Origin: Hyphomicrobiales bacterium
GTDB taxonomy: Bacteria > Pseudomonadota > Alphaproteobacteria > Rhizobiales > Beijerinckiaceae
DNA length: 64,000 nt
Reading direction: 5' to 3'
Assembly (NCBI GenBank): GCA_027483945.1
Contig: JAIXTM010000005.1
Span: 1 to 64,000, forward strand
Of this stretch, positions 20,298 through 29,065 are shown piece by piece. The notes beneath the pieces were generated by a model that was not told the origin of the DNA, made no database searches, and worked only from the letters and a program-made list of their open reading frames with translations. The number at the start of each line of letters is the position of its first letter. Within the stretch, counting starts at the first letter, position 1. Both the position numbers and the translations under genes were made by a program.

Positions 20298-20969
20298 TTG
20301 AAACTCGTGGTCTTCGACATCGACGGCACTTTGGTGGACAGCAAGGCGATGATCCTCGCGGCGCAGGAGCGGACCTTCGCGCTCCACGGCATCCCCATGC
20401 CGGACGAGCGGCGGGCCTTGTCCATCGTCGGGCTGTCGCTCCCGCTCGCCTTCCGGGTGCTGGCGGGGGAGGACGCGCCGATCGAGGCCCTGTGCGAGGA
20501 CTACAAGCGCGTGTTCCGGGACCTGCGCCTCGCGGGCGACCATGATGAGCCCTTGTTCCCCGGCGCCGCCGACATCATCGCGGCGCTCGCCGCGCGCGAC
20601 GACGTGCGCCTCGGCATCGCCACGGGCAAGACGCGGCCCGGCGTCACGCATCTCGTGGAAAAGCACGGCTGGGACGGCGTGTTCGTGACGACGCAGACCG
20701 CGGACGACGCGCCCTCCAAGCCCCATCCGGGCATGCTGCTGCGGGCCATGGCCGAGACCGGCGCGCGGCCTGAGGACACGTTCATGATCGGCGACACGAC
20801 CTTCGACATGGAGATGGCGGTGAAGGCCGGCTGCCGGCCCGTGGGCGTCGCCTGGGGCAACCACGACGCGGCGGACCTGACGGCGGCCGGCGCCGAGCGC
20901 GTGCTGGCGGCGATGGAGCATCTCGCGGAGCATATCGACGCGCTGGCCGAACGGGGCCCGCTCGCCTAG
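20298..20969 (+). CDS. HAD-superfamily phosphatase, phosphoglycolate-phosphatase-like
   Basis: Cytosolic phosphohydrolase of 223 residues with a TTG start. All four HAD motifs are seen: DIDGTLVDS at residues 7-15, ATGK (motif II), SKPHP (motif III lysine) and GDTTFDMEMA (motif IV). A helical cap lies between motifs I and II, as in Gph. The substrate could be phosphoglycolate or a related phosphoester. The order crcB-rluC-HAD-atp12 is familiar in alphaproteobacteria, which argues against a recent insertion. Confidence 0.88.
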   Translation: MKLVVFDIDGTLVDSKAMILAAQERTFALHGIPMPDERRALSIVGLSLPLAFRVLAGEDAPIEALCEDYKRVFRDLRLAGDHDEPLFPGAADIIAALAARDDVRLGIATGKTRPGVTHLVEKHGWDGVFVTTQTADDAPSKPHPGMLLRAMAETGARPEDTFMIGDTTFDMEMAVKAGCRPVGVAWGNHDAADLTAAGAERVLAAMEHLAEHIDALAERGPLA

Positions 20970-20978
20970 GTAAACCCC

Positions 20979-21734
20979 ATGACCGAGACCAGGCCCCCTG
21001 CCGATCCGTTCGGCCGTCCCGAACTGCCCAGGCGCTTCTACCGCGAGGCGGGAATCGCCGAGCGGGACGGCGCCTTCGCGCTGGTGCTGGACGGACGCGC
21101 GGCGAAGACGCCGGCCAAGCGCCCGCTCGCCGTGGCGAGCCGGGCGCTCGCGGAGGCGCTGGCCGCCGAATGGCAGGCGCAGGGCGAGCGGATCGATCCC
21201 GCGACCATGCCGATGACGCGGATCGCCAACGCCGCCATCGACGGCATAGCGGACGATCCCAAGGCGGTCGCCGACGACATCGTCAAATATGCGGGCTCGG
21301 ACCTGCTCTGCTACCGCGCCGGGGAGCCGGAGGCCCTGGTGGAGGCGCAATCGGCGGGCTGGGACCCGGTCCTCGCCTGGTGCCGGGACGAGCTTGGCGC
21401 CCTGCTCATCCTGTCCGAAGGCATCGCCTTCGCGCGCCAGCCCGACCGGGCGCTCGCCGCGATAGGCGAGGCGGTTTCCCGCTTCACCGATCCGGTGGCG
21501 CTCGGGGCGCTCCACACGATGACGACCCTGTCAGGTTCCGCCGTGCTGGCCCTGGCGACGGCCCTGGGGCGCCTCGCGCCGGAGGAGGCCTGGCGCCTCG
21601 CCCATATCGACGAGACGCACCAGGAGGCGTTCTGGGGCGAGGACGAAGAGGCCATGACGCGCCGCAGGCGGCGGGGCGAGGAATTCGCCGCCGCCGCCCG
21701 CATCGTCGCGCTGGCCGGTCCCGGCGCGCCTTAG
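20979..21734 (+). CDS. ATP12-family F1-ATPase assembly chaperone
   Basis: Homologue of mitochondrial Atp12, which binds the F1 alpha subunit before assembly. It is 251 residues. It contains RRFYREAGIAERDGAFALVL, DGRAAKTPAKRPL, a middle PMTRIANAAIDGI and the C-terminal HIDETHQEAFWGEDEEA, all characteristic of the family. It is nine bases after the HAD gene. Confidence 0.9.
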   Translation: MTETRPPADPFGRPELPRRFYREAGIAERDGAFALVLDGRAAKTPAKRPLAVASRALAEALAAEWQAQGERIDPATMPMTRIANAAIDGIADDPKAVADDIVKYAGSDLLCYRAGEPEALVEAQSAGWDPVLAWCRDELGALLILSEGIAFARQPDRALAAIGEAVSRFTDPVALGALHTMTTLSGSAVLALATALGRLAPEEAWRLAHIDETHQEAFWGEDEEAMTRRRRRGEEFAAAARIVALAGPGAP

Positions 21735-22651
21735 GCGAGCGCAGGCAGAACCGCCTCGATCCGGCTGCGCTGCGCCTCGTACTGCGCCGGCAGCTTGAGC
21801 GCCGTGCCGAGATCCTCGACCGCCTCGTCCACCAGGAAGCCCGGCTCGTCGGTGGCGATCTCGAACAGGACCCCGCTCGGCTCCCGGAAATACACGGACC
21901 GGAAATAGTTGCGGTCCTTCTGCTCGGTGACGCCGATGCGCCCGGCCATGAGGCTCTGCGCCATGGCCGCCTGCTCGCCGTCGGTGGCGGCGCGGAACGC
22001 GACATGGTGCACGCTGCCCGCGCCCATCCGTCCGCGGACCGGCGGCGCCGGCTTCAGGTCGATGGCATCCGAGCCGGAGACCGAGACGAAGCGCTTCATG
22101 TCGCCCTCGGAGCCTGCCTCCCTGTAGCCGAGCACGTCGGTGAGGACGCGGGCCGTGCCGGCCATGTCGGAGACCGCGAGCGTCACCCCGCCGATGCGGC
22201 GGATGGCGATCTCCGGGTCGATCCCCTCGGCGGTCCAGCCGGCACTGTCGGACATGGCGTCGGCCTCGACGATGGCGATGCGCATGTCGTCCGGGTCGGC
22301 GAAGACGAGCCGCGCCTGGCCGAAGCGGGTCTCGCGGCTCGCGGCGACGCCGAGATCGGTCAGGCGCCGCTCCCAGGCATCGAGCGCGCCCTGCGGCACG
22401 AGGAACGCCGTCTCCACCGGCTCGCCGGAGCCCCTTATGCCGCGGGCGGCGTGGGGCCACGGGAAGAAGGTCAGGATCGAGCCCGCCGTGCCGGTCTCGT
22501 CGCCGTAATAGAGATGGTAGACGGACGGATCGTCGAAATTGACGGTCTTCTTGACCAGCCGCAGGCCGAGCGTGCGCGTGTAGAACGCGACATTGCGCTT
22601 CGGATCGGCGGCCATCGCGGTGACGTGGTGCAGTCCCTGGCTGACGGGCAT
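21731..22651 (-). CDS. Ring-cleaving dioxygenase-like VOC protein
   Basis: Protein of 306 residues made of two vicinal-oxygen-chelate modules, like MhqO/MhqA-type hydroquinone extradiol dioxygenases. Metal-ligand candidates are the histidines in GLHHVTAM (residues 7-14), VHHVAFR in the second half and the glutamate in GVLFEIATDEPGF. The ATG at 22651 has AAGGAGG six bases upstream, which fixes the start. It is convergent with, and slightly overlaps, the ATP12 gene. Its upstream region carries a perfect palindrome. The substrate is unknown. Confidence 0.88.
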   Translation of the reverse strand: MPVSQGLHHVTAMAADPKRNVAFYTRTLGLRLVKKTVNFDDPSVYHLYYGDETGTAGSILTFFPWPHAARGIRGSGEPVETAFLVPQGALDAWERRLTDLGVAASRETRFGQARLVFADPDDMRIAIVEADAMSDSAGWTAEGIDPEIAIRRIGGVTLAVSDMAGTARVLTDVLGYREAGSEGDMKRFVSVSGSDAIDLKPAPPVRGRMGAGSVHHVAFRAATDGEQAAMAQSLMAGRIGVTEQKDRNYFRSVYFREPSGVLFEIATDEPGFLVDEAVEDLGTALKLPAQYEAQRSRIEAVLPALA

Positions 22652-22725
22652 GGAAGCCTCCTTGCTGTTGGGACCCAATGTAGTGTGCGCCGGCGAAATG
22701 TCTCTTGCCGTCTGGCTGGCGCGGT

Positions 22726-22741
22726 CTTGCATCGATGCAAG
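22726..22741. promoter_or_regulatory. Perfect 16-bp palindrome upstream of the VOC dioxygenase
   Basis: CTTGCATCGATGCAAG at 22726-22741 is a perfect palindrome 75 bp upstream of the dioxygenase ATG. Family members are often controlled by MarR-type repressors, so this is a candidate operator. No regulator gene is adjacent. The rest of the 22652-22950 intergenic region holds no gene that I can support. Confidence 0.45.
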
Positions 22742-22950
22742 CGGAGCCGCGATCGAACCTTCCGATGCGCGCCGGCGCCGCCTCACGACGCAACAGGCGA
22801 ATGATCCAGTAACCATCGAGGATCACCCGCGTTTAACCTGAACGCGGATTCATATTTGCGCGTTAACCACCGCTAGACCTGACCGGCGCAAAGTCCTCGA
22901 CAGACAGGGACACAACACCGCTCGAGAACAGAAGCGGGGAGGCGTCGGAC

Positions 22951-23385
22951 ATGATCAAGAATTCGCTGCAGTCTTTCATCGACCGCGTGCTGGAAAGCCG
23001 CACCATTGGCGACGACGACGTTCGTCTGCTTCAGCGCGATATCCTGCCCCACGGGCTGGTATGCCAGGAAGAGGCCGACGTGCTGATCGCGCTGGACCGG
23101 GCGGTCAACGCCAAGTCCCGCCTGTGGGCGGATTACCTCGTCTCGGCGGTCGTCGATTTCGCGGTCTGGGGCACCCGCCCCACCGGCTATGTCACCGGCA
23201 CGGCGGCCCATTGGCTGCTGTCGTCCCTGACGGCCGGCGGCGGCCCGACGGCGACCGGCATCCGCATCGCCCTCGAAGTGGTGCGCGAGGCCGAGCATGC
23301 CGATCCCGCCCTCGCGGGTTTCGTCCTGCGCGCCGGCCCGGCGGCCGAGCCGGCCTTCGCCTCGGTCGTCGCGCGGATGGCCTGA
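22951..23385 (+). CDS. Conserved hypothetical protein
   Basis: A 144-residue soluble, mildly acidic protein I do not recognise. It begins MIKNSLQSFIDRVLESRTI. The middle is VCQEEADVLIALDRAVNAKS, which looks like a helical EF-hand-free domain. It is rich in Ala/Val and has no signal peptide or membrane segment. GGGGAGG upstream supports the ATG at 22951. Codon use matches the neighbours, so it is probably a real gene. Confidence 0.75.
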   Translation: MIKNSLQSFIDRVLESRTIGDDDVRLLQRDILPHGLVCQEEADVLIALDRAVNAKSRLWADYLVSAVVDFAVWGTRPTGYVTGTAAHWLLSSLTAGGGPTATGIRIALEVVREAEHADPALAGFVLRAGPAAEPAFASVVARMA

Positions 23386-23478
23386 GGCGCGGAAGACGGA
23401 ACGTTTCCGTAACGAAGACCGGCTTACGCTGACCGCAAGGAGCCCCATGGGCCAGCGTCGCGTGGAGTTGATGACGCC

Positions 23479-24024
23479 ATGATGCCTGCCGTCACGATCC
23501 TGAAGGCCATCGTCGATCCGCGCGGACGCGCCGACCGCCGCGGCTTCCTCATCACGATGACGGTGGGCGGCATGTTCGCCCAGGCGACGATGCTCTTCGC
23601 GCCGTCCGAAGGCACCGGCTCCATCGCCTTCATGGCCGTCGCGCTCTGGCTCTGCGCCGTGCCGTGCCAGCGCCGCCTGCACGATCTCTCCCTGAGCGGC
23701 TGGCTCGTCTTCGCCGTCCTGCCGCTTCTCTTCATCTGGAGCGTGGTCGCCTCGCTCCTCGTCGGTGCCGCCGCCTTCGCCGTCGGCGGGGCGACGCTCG
23801 CGGCGCTGGAGACCGGGGGCCCGCTGCATCTGGCGCTGGTGGCGCTCATCGCCGCGCCGCTCCTCACGGTCGGCGCCTGGCTTTCCCTGGCGCGCGGCAC
23901 CGCGGGCAGCAACGTATACGGCCCCGCGCCCGGCGCGTTCGGCCTGTCCGAGGGCCACGACCACCGCCCGGCCATGGCGCCGGTGCAGGCCCTCGCCGAG
24001 AGCCGCAACCCCGTCGCGGGCTGA
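23479..24024 (+). CDS. DUF805 family membrane protein
   Basis: Inner-membrane protein of 181 residues with about four hydrophobic segments. DUF805 hallmarks are present: GRADRRGFLI at the N-terminus, RRLHDLSLSGWLVFAVLPL in the middle and RGTAGSNVYGPAP after the last segment. The family function is unknown. Two ATG codons at 23479 and 23482 are both possible starts. Confidence 0.85.
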   Translation: MMPAVTILKAIVDPRGRADRRGFLITMTVGGMFAQATMLFAPSEGTGSIAFMAVALWLCAVPCQRRLHDLSLSGWLVFAVLPLLFIWSVVASLLVGAAAFAVGGATLAALETGGPLHLALVALIAAPLLTVGAWLSLARGTAGSNVYGPAPGAFGLSEGHDHRPAMAPVQALAESRNPVAG

Positions 24025-24035
24025 GCCGCTCCGCC

Positions 24036-24479
24036 TTGCCGCTCTATTTCGCCTATGGTGCCAACATGGACAGGGCCGCGATGGCGCGGCGCTGTCCGCA
24101 ATCGCGTCCGCTCGGCGCGGCGCGCCTGCCGCGCCACCGTTTCATGGTGACGGCGGACGGCTTCGCGTCCGTGATCCGCGATCCGCGGCGCACCGTCCAC
24201 GGCGTGCTGTGGGACCTCGCTTTGTCGGACCTTCCCGCCCTCGACCGCTACGAGGAGGTCCATCGCGGCCTCTATGTGAAGATCACGCAGCCGGTCATCG
24301 GGCCGGAGGGGCCGCGGCGCGCCCTGGTCTATCTGGCGCGAAGCGGGGAACCCGGAGCGCCCCGTCCCGGTTATCTGGAAGGCGTGCTCCAGGCCGCGGC
24401 GGAATGGGACCTCCCGGCGGATTATCGCCAGGAGATCGCCCGCTGGGCCGGCGAAGCGAAAGGCAGGCCCAGGCGATAG
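24036..24479 (+). CDS. Gamma-glutamylcyclotransferase-like protein
   Basis: GGCT/AIG2-fold protein of 147 residues. The substrate-binding loop FAYGANM is at residues 5-11, followed by HGVLWDLALSDLPALDRYEE, both typical. The start must be the TTG at 24036 because the next ATG (24066) would delete the YGAN loop. It begins 11 bases after the DUF805 stop. The exact reaction (gamma-glutamyl cyclisation or a related one) is not shown by sequence. Confidence 0.83.
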   Translation: MPLYFAYGANMDRAAMARRCPQSRPLGAARLPRHRFMVTADGFASVIRDPRRTVHGVLWDLALSDLPALDRYEEVHRGLYVKITQPVIGPEGPRRALVYLARSGEPGAPRPGYLEGVLQAAAEWDLPADYRQEIARWAGEAKGRPRR

Positions 24480-24519
24480 TTCGGGACTGCGACAGCCAGT
24501 AACGGAGAGGGACCGTCTC

Positions 24520-24846
24520 GTGGATCAAGCGACCAGCCAGACCGACCAGGACGCCAGCCGCATCGTCAGGGTGACGGTGTCGGGGCGCGTCCAGGGCGTC
24601 GGCTACCGCGATTTCGTGCGGCAGAACGCCGAGGAGAACGGCATCGGAGGCTGGGTGCGCAACCTGCCGGACGGGCAGGTCGAGGCGCTGCTCGCGGCGC
24701 CCGGCCCCGCCATCGACAGTCTGGTCGCGATGATGCGCGAGGGCCCGCGCTTCGCCGTCGTGGACCAGGTGACGATCGAGGATCTGGGGCCGGACAGCGA
24801 TCCGGGCGAGGCGCCCTTCGCGATCCGCCAGACGAAGGTGCCCTGA
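24520..24846 (+). CDS. acyP: Acylphosphatase
   Basis: Small cytosolic enzyme hydrolysing acyl phosphates. It is 108 residues with a GTG start. The signature GRVQGVGYRDFV (catalytic Arg) and GGWVRNLPDG (catalytic Asn) are both intact. The N-terminal 15 residues are extra. AACGGAGAGG supports the start. Confidence 0.93.
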   Translation: MDQATSQTDQDASRIVRVTVSGRVQGVGYRDFVRQNAEENGIGGWVRNLPDGQVEALLAAPGPAIDSLVAMMREGPRFAVVDQVTIEDLGPDSDPGEAPFAIRQTKVP

Positions 24847-24867
24847 GGGGCGCAGGTACCTGAGGCT

Positions 24868-25284
24868 TCAGGCCGGCTTGCGCTCGCGGGCCTCGGTGTC
24901 CACCGGCCCGCCTTCCGTCTTCCAGGCGCCGAACCCGCCGGCCACGTGGGCGACCGGCTTCAGGCCCATGTCCTGCGCGGTCAGCGCCGCCAGCGCCGAT
25001 CGCCAGCCGCCGGCGCAGATGAAGACGAAGCGCTTGTCCTCGCCGAAGACCGGCTTGTGATAGGGGCTTTCCGGGTCGATCCAGAATTCCAGCATGCCGC
25101 GCGGGCAATGGAAGGCGCCGGGGATCCGGCCCTCGCGCTCCAGTTCGCGCGGATCGCGGATGTCGACGATCACGGTATCGTCGCGGCCCGCCAGTCCGAT
25201 GGCCGCGGCGGCGTCGATCGTCTCGATCCGGCTCTCGGCCTCGGCGAGCAGCGCCTTGTAGCCGCGCGTGATGGTCTGGGGCAT
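24868..25284 (-). CDS. Rhodanese-like sulfurtransferase
   Basis: Single-domain rhodanese of 138 residues. VDIRDPRELEREGRIPGA matches the N-terminal signature. The active-site loop is FICAGGWRSA with the catalytic cysteine. The end is HVAGGFGAWKTEGGPV. It probably carries persulfide sulfur, but the acceptor is unknown. Confidence 0.92.
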   Translation of the reverse strand: MPQTITRGYKALLAEAESRIETIDAAAAIGLAGRDDTVIVDIRDPRELEREGRIPGAFHCPRGMLEFWIDPESPYHKPVFGEDKRFVFICAGGWRSALAALTAQDMGLKPVAHVAGGFGAWKTEGGPVDTEARERKPA

Positions 25285-25408
25285 GGCCGCCTCCGGTCTT
25301 GATCAGGCCCGGACCGTCGCAGGGCCCGCGCGCCGGGTCAACGCGGGGCCGGTGCGCCGCCGCGAACGCCGCTTGCGCCGAATCTCGCCACGGCCGAGAT
25401 TGCCGGCC

Positions 25409-26095
25409 ATGACGCTTTTCTCCCCGGCCGACTATGCGGCGCTCGCCTTTTTCGGGCTGGCCTGGTTCGGCTATCACCTTGCCGTCGAGGTCGGGCCCGC
25501 CTCGGGCAACAGCCTCAACGCGCTGATGAACGTGCACCGCGCCGCCTGGATGCGGGAGATGCTGGCGCGCGACGCGCGGATGATCGACACGACCCTGATG
25601 GCGAGCCTGCAGAACGGCACCGCCTTCTTCGCTTCCACCTCGCTGATCGCGGTCGGCGGCTCGCTGGCGCTGCTGCAGGCGGCGGACACGGTGGTGCAGG
25701 TCTTCGCGGACCTGCCCTTCGGCATCCAGACGACGCGGGCGGCCTGGGAGATGAAGGTCATCGGCCTCGCCGTGATCTTCGTCTACGCCTTCTTCAAGTT
25801 CGCCTGGTCCTACCGGATCTTCAATTACGCGGCGATCCTGGTCGGCGCGACGCCGATGCCGAGCCGCGCCGGGGAGGGCGGGGAGCTCGCCGCCCGGCGG
25901 GCGGGCGCCATGGTCACGGCGGCGGGCCGGCATTTCAACCGCGGGCAGCGCGCCTTCTTCTTCGCGCTCGCCTATCTCGGCTGGTTCGTCGGGCCCTATG
26001 TCCTCATCGGCACGACGGCCGCCGTGCTGCTCTCCATGTGGCGGCGGCAATTCGCGTCCGACGCCTGGAAGGCCGTCGCGGGAGAACAGCCATGA
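25409..26095 (+). CDS. DUF599 family membrane protein
   Basis: Inner-membrane protein of 228 residues with about four hydrophobic segments. The family pattern is seen: GLAWFGYHLAVE near the start, MNVHRAAWMREMLARDARM, DTTLMASLQNGTAFFASTS, and GRHFNRGQRAFFFALAYLGW. Function is unknown. The stop overlaps the next ATG, so the pair is probably translationally coupled. Confidence 0.88.
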   Translation: MTLFSPADYAALAFFGLAWFGYHLAVEVGPASGNSLNALMNVHRAAWMREMLARDARMIDTTLMASLQNGTAFFASTSLIAVGGSLALLQAADTVVQVFADLPFGIQTTRAAWEMKVIGLAVIFVYAFFKFAWSYRIFNYAAILVGATPMPSRAGEGGELAARRAGAMVTAAGRHFNRGQRAFFFALAYLGWFVGPYVLIGTTAAVLLSMWRRQFASDAWKAVAGEQP

Positions 26096-26379
26096 GCGGC
26101 GACCGGAACCGGATCGAGACGGAGATGCTGACGCTCGCCGCCGCGCGCGGGCCGGGCAAGACGATCTGCCCGTCCGAGGTCGCCCGCGCCATCGGCGGGC
26201 CGCATCCGGACGGGTGGGGGCCGCTGATGACGCCGATCCGCAAGGTGGCGGTGGCGCTGATGAAGGAGGGCCGGATCGTCATCACCCGCAAGGGCCGGCC
26301 GGTTGATCCGGACGATTTCCGCGGCGTCTACCGGCTGCGGCTGCCGGAGGCGGGCGAGGGCAGCATTTCGGGGATGTAG
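26092..26379 (+). CDS. DUF3253 family protein
   Basis: Small soluble protein of 95 residues with a winged-helix-like pattern. The family stretch GKTICPSEVARAIGG is at residues 23-37, then LMTPIRKVAVALMKEGRI and TRKGRPVDPDDFRGVYRLRL. Overlap with the DUF599 stop suggests coupling. The last 52 bases overlap the convergent ydcF-like gene, which is unusual in this window. Confidence 0.85.
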   Translation: MSGDRNRIETEMLTLAAARGPGKTICPSEVARAIGGPHPDGWGPLMTPIRKVAVALMKEGRIVITRKGRPVDPDDFRGVYRLRLPEAGEGSISGM

Positions 26380-27140
26380 CCCGCGAGGCGGTAGGCGATC
26401 AGGCCGATCCATTCCTTCACCGCGAGGTCCGCGAGCCGCAGGCCATCGGCGAAGGAGCGGGAGATCGTGCGGTAGTCCCTTGCATCGCCGTCGCTGCGGT
26501 AATCGACCGGATAGGCCTCGGCTTCAAAGCCGACCTGCCGGAAGCAGCCGATGGACCGGGGCATGTGATAGGCCGAGGTCACGAGCAGCCAGCGCTCGCC
26601 GGCCTTCGGCGTCACCAGCCCCGCGGTGAGGACCGCGTTCTCCCGCGTGTTGCGGGAGGCGCCCTCATAGGTGACGCGCTCGTCCGGGATGCCGGCATTG
26701 CGGAAGAAGATGCGCGCGGCGTCGGCCTCGGACAGGTCGTCGGTGCGCACGATCTCGGCATGGCCGCCGGTGAAGACGATCCGCGCCTGCGGGTGGCGCC
26801 GGGCCAGAGCCAGCGCCTCCGTCATGCGCGAGGCCGCCTCGTTGAACGCAACCTGGCCTCGGCCGAAGCCGATGGCGCCGCCAAGGACGACGATGCCGTC
26901 CACCGGGCGGGGATCGTCCTGCGCCAGCTGCGGGAACCGGTCCTCCAGCGGCCGGACGAGGAGCGTCGCGGCGGGCGAGGCGCCCAGGATCAAGAGGCCG
27001 AGGATGCCGGTGACGCAGAGAACCCGCCCCAGCCGCCGCAGCCGCGTTCCCGTGAGGACGAGGCCGAGAAGGGCCATGAGGATCAGCAGGTTCGTCGGCG
27101 CCGCGACGATCCAGAGGATCTTGGACAGATAGAAGAACAA
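26328..27140 (-). CDS. YdcF/ElyC-type membrane protein (DUF218)
   Basis: Protein of 270 residues with a TTG start and GGGAGG upstream. Two N-terminal hydrophobic segments (residues 8-60) are followed by the DUF218 domain: DGIVVLGGAIGFGRG, RIVFTGGH, ASRNTRENA and LVTSAYHMPRSIGCFRQVGF. The closest known relative type is ElyC/SanA, tied to envelope and lipid-carrier homeostasis in Escherichia coli. The biochemical activity is unproven. Confidence 0.88.
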   Translation of the reverse strand: MFFYLSKILWIVAAPTNLLILMALLGLVLTGTRLRRLGRVLCVTGILGLLILGASPAATLLVRPLEDRFPQLAQDDPRPVDGIVVLGGAIGFGRGQVAFNEAASRMTEALALARRHPQARIVFTGGHAEIVRTDDLSEADAARIFFRNAGIPDERVTYEGASRNTRENAVLTAGLVTPKAGERWLLVTSAYHMPRSIGCFRQVGFEAEAYPVDYRSDGDARDYRTISRSFADGLRLADLAVKEWIGLIAYRLAGYIPEMLPSPASGSRSR

Positions 27141-27206
27141 GGGCTCAGGCCTCCCGGGCGGGAAGCCTTAGCATGCCTGCCTTGCCGAAGGCTTGCCGCG
27201 CGAAGC

Positions 27207-28043
27207 TCAGGCCGCCTTGTCCCAGGCCGGGGCCCAGTCCGGGTCGATGATGCGGCCGTCCGGGCGTGCCAGGCCGGAAAGCGCCGCCATGTCCTCCTCC
27301 GCGAGCGCGAAGTCGAAGACCTGGAAATTCTCCTCGATGCGCCTGGGGTCCGCGGATTTGGGAATGGCGCAGACGCGCGGCTGCTGGATGTGCCAGCGCA
27401 GGATGATCTGGGCCGGGGTGCGCTGGAGGCGCCGGGCGATCTCCGTCACGACCGGGTCTTCCATCAGGCCGCCGCGGCCGAGCGGCGAATAGGACACGAA
27501 GGCGGAGTTGAAGCCCCTGACCGCCGCCAGGACGGCGTCCTGGTTCAGCATCGGATGGTATTCGCACTGGTTGGCGACGAGCGGCTCGGAGGCGAGGTCC
27601 ACCGCCTGGCGCAGCATGTCGGCCGGGAAATTCGCGACGCCGATATGGCGGGCGAGCCCGTGCTTCTTCACCGCGCACAGCGCCCGGATGGATTCCGCCA
27701 GCGGGATGTCCTTGTTGGGCCAGTGGATCAGGATGAGGTCGGCATAGGAGACCGAGAGCCGCCGCAGGCTCGCCTCCGCCGAACGCTGCAGCGCGCCTTC
27801 GCCGATATCGGTCCACCAGACCTTGGTCGTCAGGAAGACATCCGCCCGGCGAAGGCCCGACCGGCGCAGGCCGCGCCCGACCTCCTCCTCGTTGCCGTAC
27901 ATGGCCGCGGTGTCGAGGTGCCGGTAGCCGACCTGAAGCGCATGGGAGACGGCCTCGACGCAGGTCGCCCCCTTCATCGGCCAGGTGCCGAGGCCAAGGA
28001 CGGGGATGTCGGCTCCGTGGGCATGGACCGCCATTGGCTGCAT
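27207..28043 (-). CDS. Aldo/keto reductase, DkgB-like
   Basis: NADPH-dependent carbonyl reductase of 278 residues. The catalytic tetrad is visible: D44 and Y49 in HLDTAAMYGNE, K74 in TTKVWW, H107 in LIHWP. Cofactor-binding parts are SYSPLGRG and IPKSADPRRIEEN. AGGAG eight bases before the ATG at 28043 sets the start. The substrate is not predictable. Confidence 0.93.
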   Translation of the reverse strand: MQPMAVHAHGADIPVLGLGTWPMKGATCVEAVSHALQVGYRHLDTAAMYGNEEEVGRGLRRSGLRRADVFLTTKVWWTDIGEGALQRSAEASLRRLSVSYADLILIHWPNKDIPLAESIRALCAVKKHGLARHIGVANFPADMLRQAVDLASEPLVANQCEYHPMLNQDAVLAAVRGFNSAFVSYSPLGRGGLMEDPVVTEIARRLQRTPAQIILRWHIQQPRVCAIPKSADPRRIEENFQVFDFALAEEDMAALSGLARPDGRIIDPDWAPAWDKAA

Positions 28044-28120
28044 GGCCTGATCTCCTGAAGGTTGTCCTTGGGGAACCCAGTCAGTGTAGGGGCGGGGGCG
28101 CCCGCGGCAAGGGCCGGGCG

Positions 28121-28972
28121 CTAGCGCGCCGCCGGGCGGCGCGGCTCCCCGCCTTCCAGCAGGCTGGCGAAATAGACGATGGCCTGGCGGTAGACGAGGC
28201 TGCGGTTCCATTCGCGCAGCACGTCGAAGTTCGGCGTGCCCTCGTGGTAGGGCTGGCCGCGCTTCCAGCCGCTGGAGGCGAGGAGGTTGGCGGTGGAGGC
28301 CAGCACGTCCGGCACCGAGCGGACGAGGTCGCGGCGGCCGTCGCCGTCGAAATCGACCGCGTATTTCAGGTGGTTGTCGGGGAGGAACTGCGTCTGCCCG
28401 AGTTCGCCCGCCCAGGCGCCGACCATCTCGTCGAGGGTGAGGTCGCCCTTGTCGACCAGCTCCAGCGCGGCGAAGAGGTGAGGGCGGAAGAAGTCCGACC
28501 GGCGGCAATCATAGGTCAGCGTCGCGAGCGAACGGATCACCGGGAGCTTGCCGGTGACGGCGCCGTAATCGGTCTCCATGCCCCACAGCGTGACGACGAG
28601 CTCCTTCGGCACCCCGAAGCGCTGCTCGACCCGGGCCAGGGTGCCGGCATGGACCCGCAGCATCTGCTTGCCCTTGGCGATCCGCCCGGACGAGACGCGG
28701 TTCTTGATGAACTGGTCGAAGGTCAGGCCGAAGGCTTTCCTCTGGCCCCTGTCGAGGCCGATGACCTTCGGGTCGTAGGTCAGGCCGTCCAGCGTCGCGG
28801 CGATGGTGCGCCGGGAGATGCCGCGGGATGCCGCCTCCGCCTTGGTGCGCTCCAGCCATTCGGCGAAGGAGGGGCCGGGGCCGCATTCGCGCCGGCGCTG
28901 GGCTTCGGCGGGCGAGGCAAGGCCGGCAAGCGCAGCGGCGGCGAGGGTGGCGGCCAGGACGAGGGCGCGCAT
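28121..28972 (-). CDS. Lytic murein transglycosylase, MltB family
   Basis: Cleaves peptidoglycan strands in the periplasm. It is 283 residues with a signal peptide at 1-24 (ending AEAQ). The catalytic glutamate is E133 in WGMETDYG. GELGQTQFLPDNHLKYAVDF and FDGDGRRDLV follow, as in MltB. There is no lipobox, so it is likely soluble in the periplasm, and there is no C-terminal peptidoglycan-binding domain. Confidence 0.93.
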   Translation of the reverse strand: MRALVLAATLAAAALAGLASPAEAQRRRECGPGPSFAEWLERTKAEAASRGISRRTIAATLDGLTYDPKVIGLDRGQRKAFGLTFDQFIKNRVSSGRIAKGKQMLRVHAGTLARVEQRFGVPKELVVTLWGMETDYGAVTGKLPVIRSLATLTYDCRRSDFFRPHLFAALELVDKGDLTLDEMVGAWAGELGQTQFLPDNHLKYAVDFDGDGRRDLVRSVPDVLASTANLLASSGWKRGQPYHEGTPNFDVLREWNRSLVYRQAIVYFASLLEGGEPRRPAAR

Positions 28973-29065
28973 CGGAGGCTCCTATCGACGGGGAAGACTA
29001 GGCACGGACGCGCCCGCCCGGCAACGCGGACACGAGCCGCTTCGTTCCACCCCCGCCCCGGCGAT

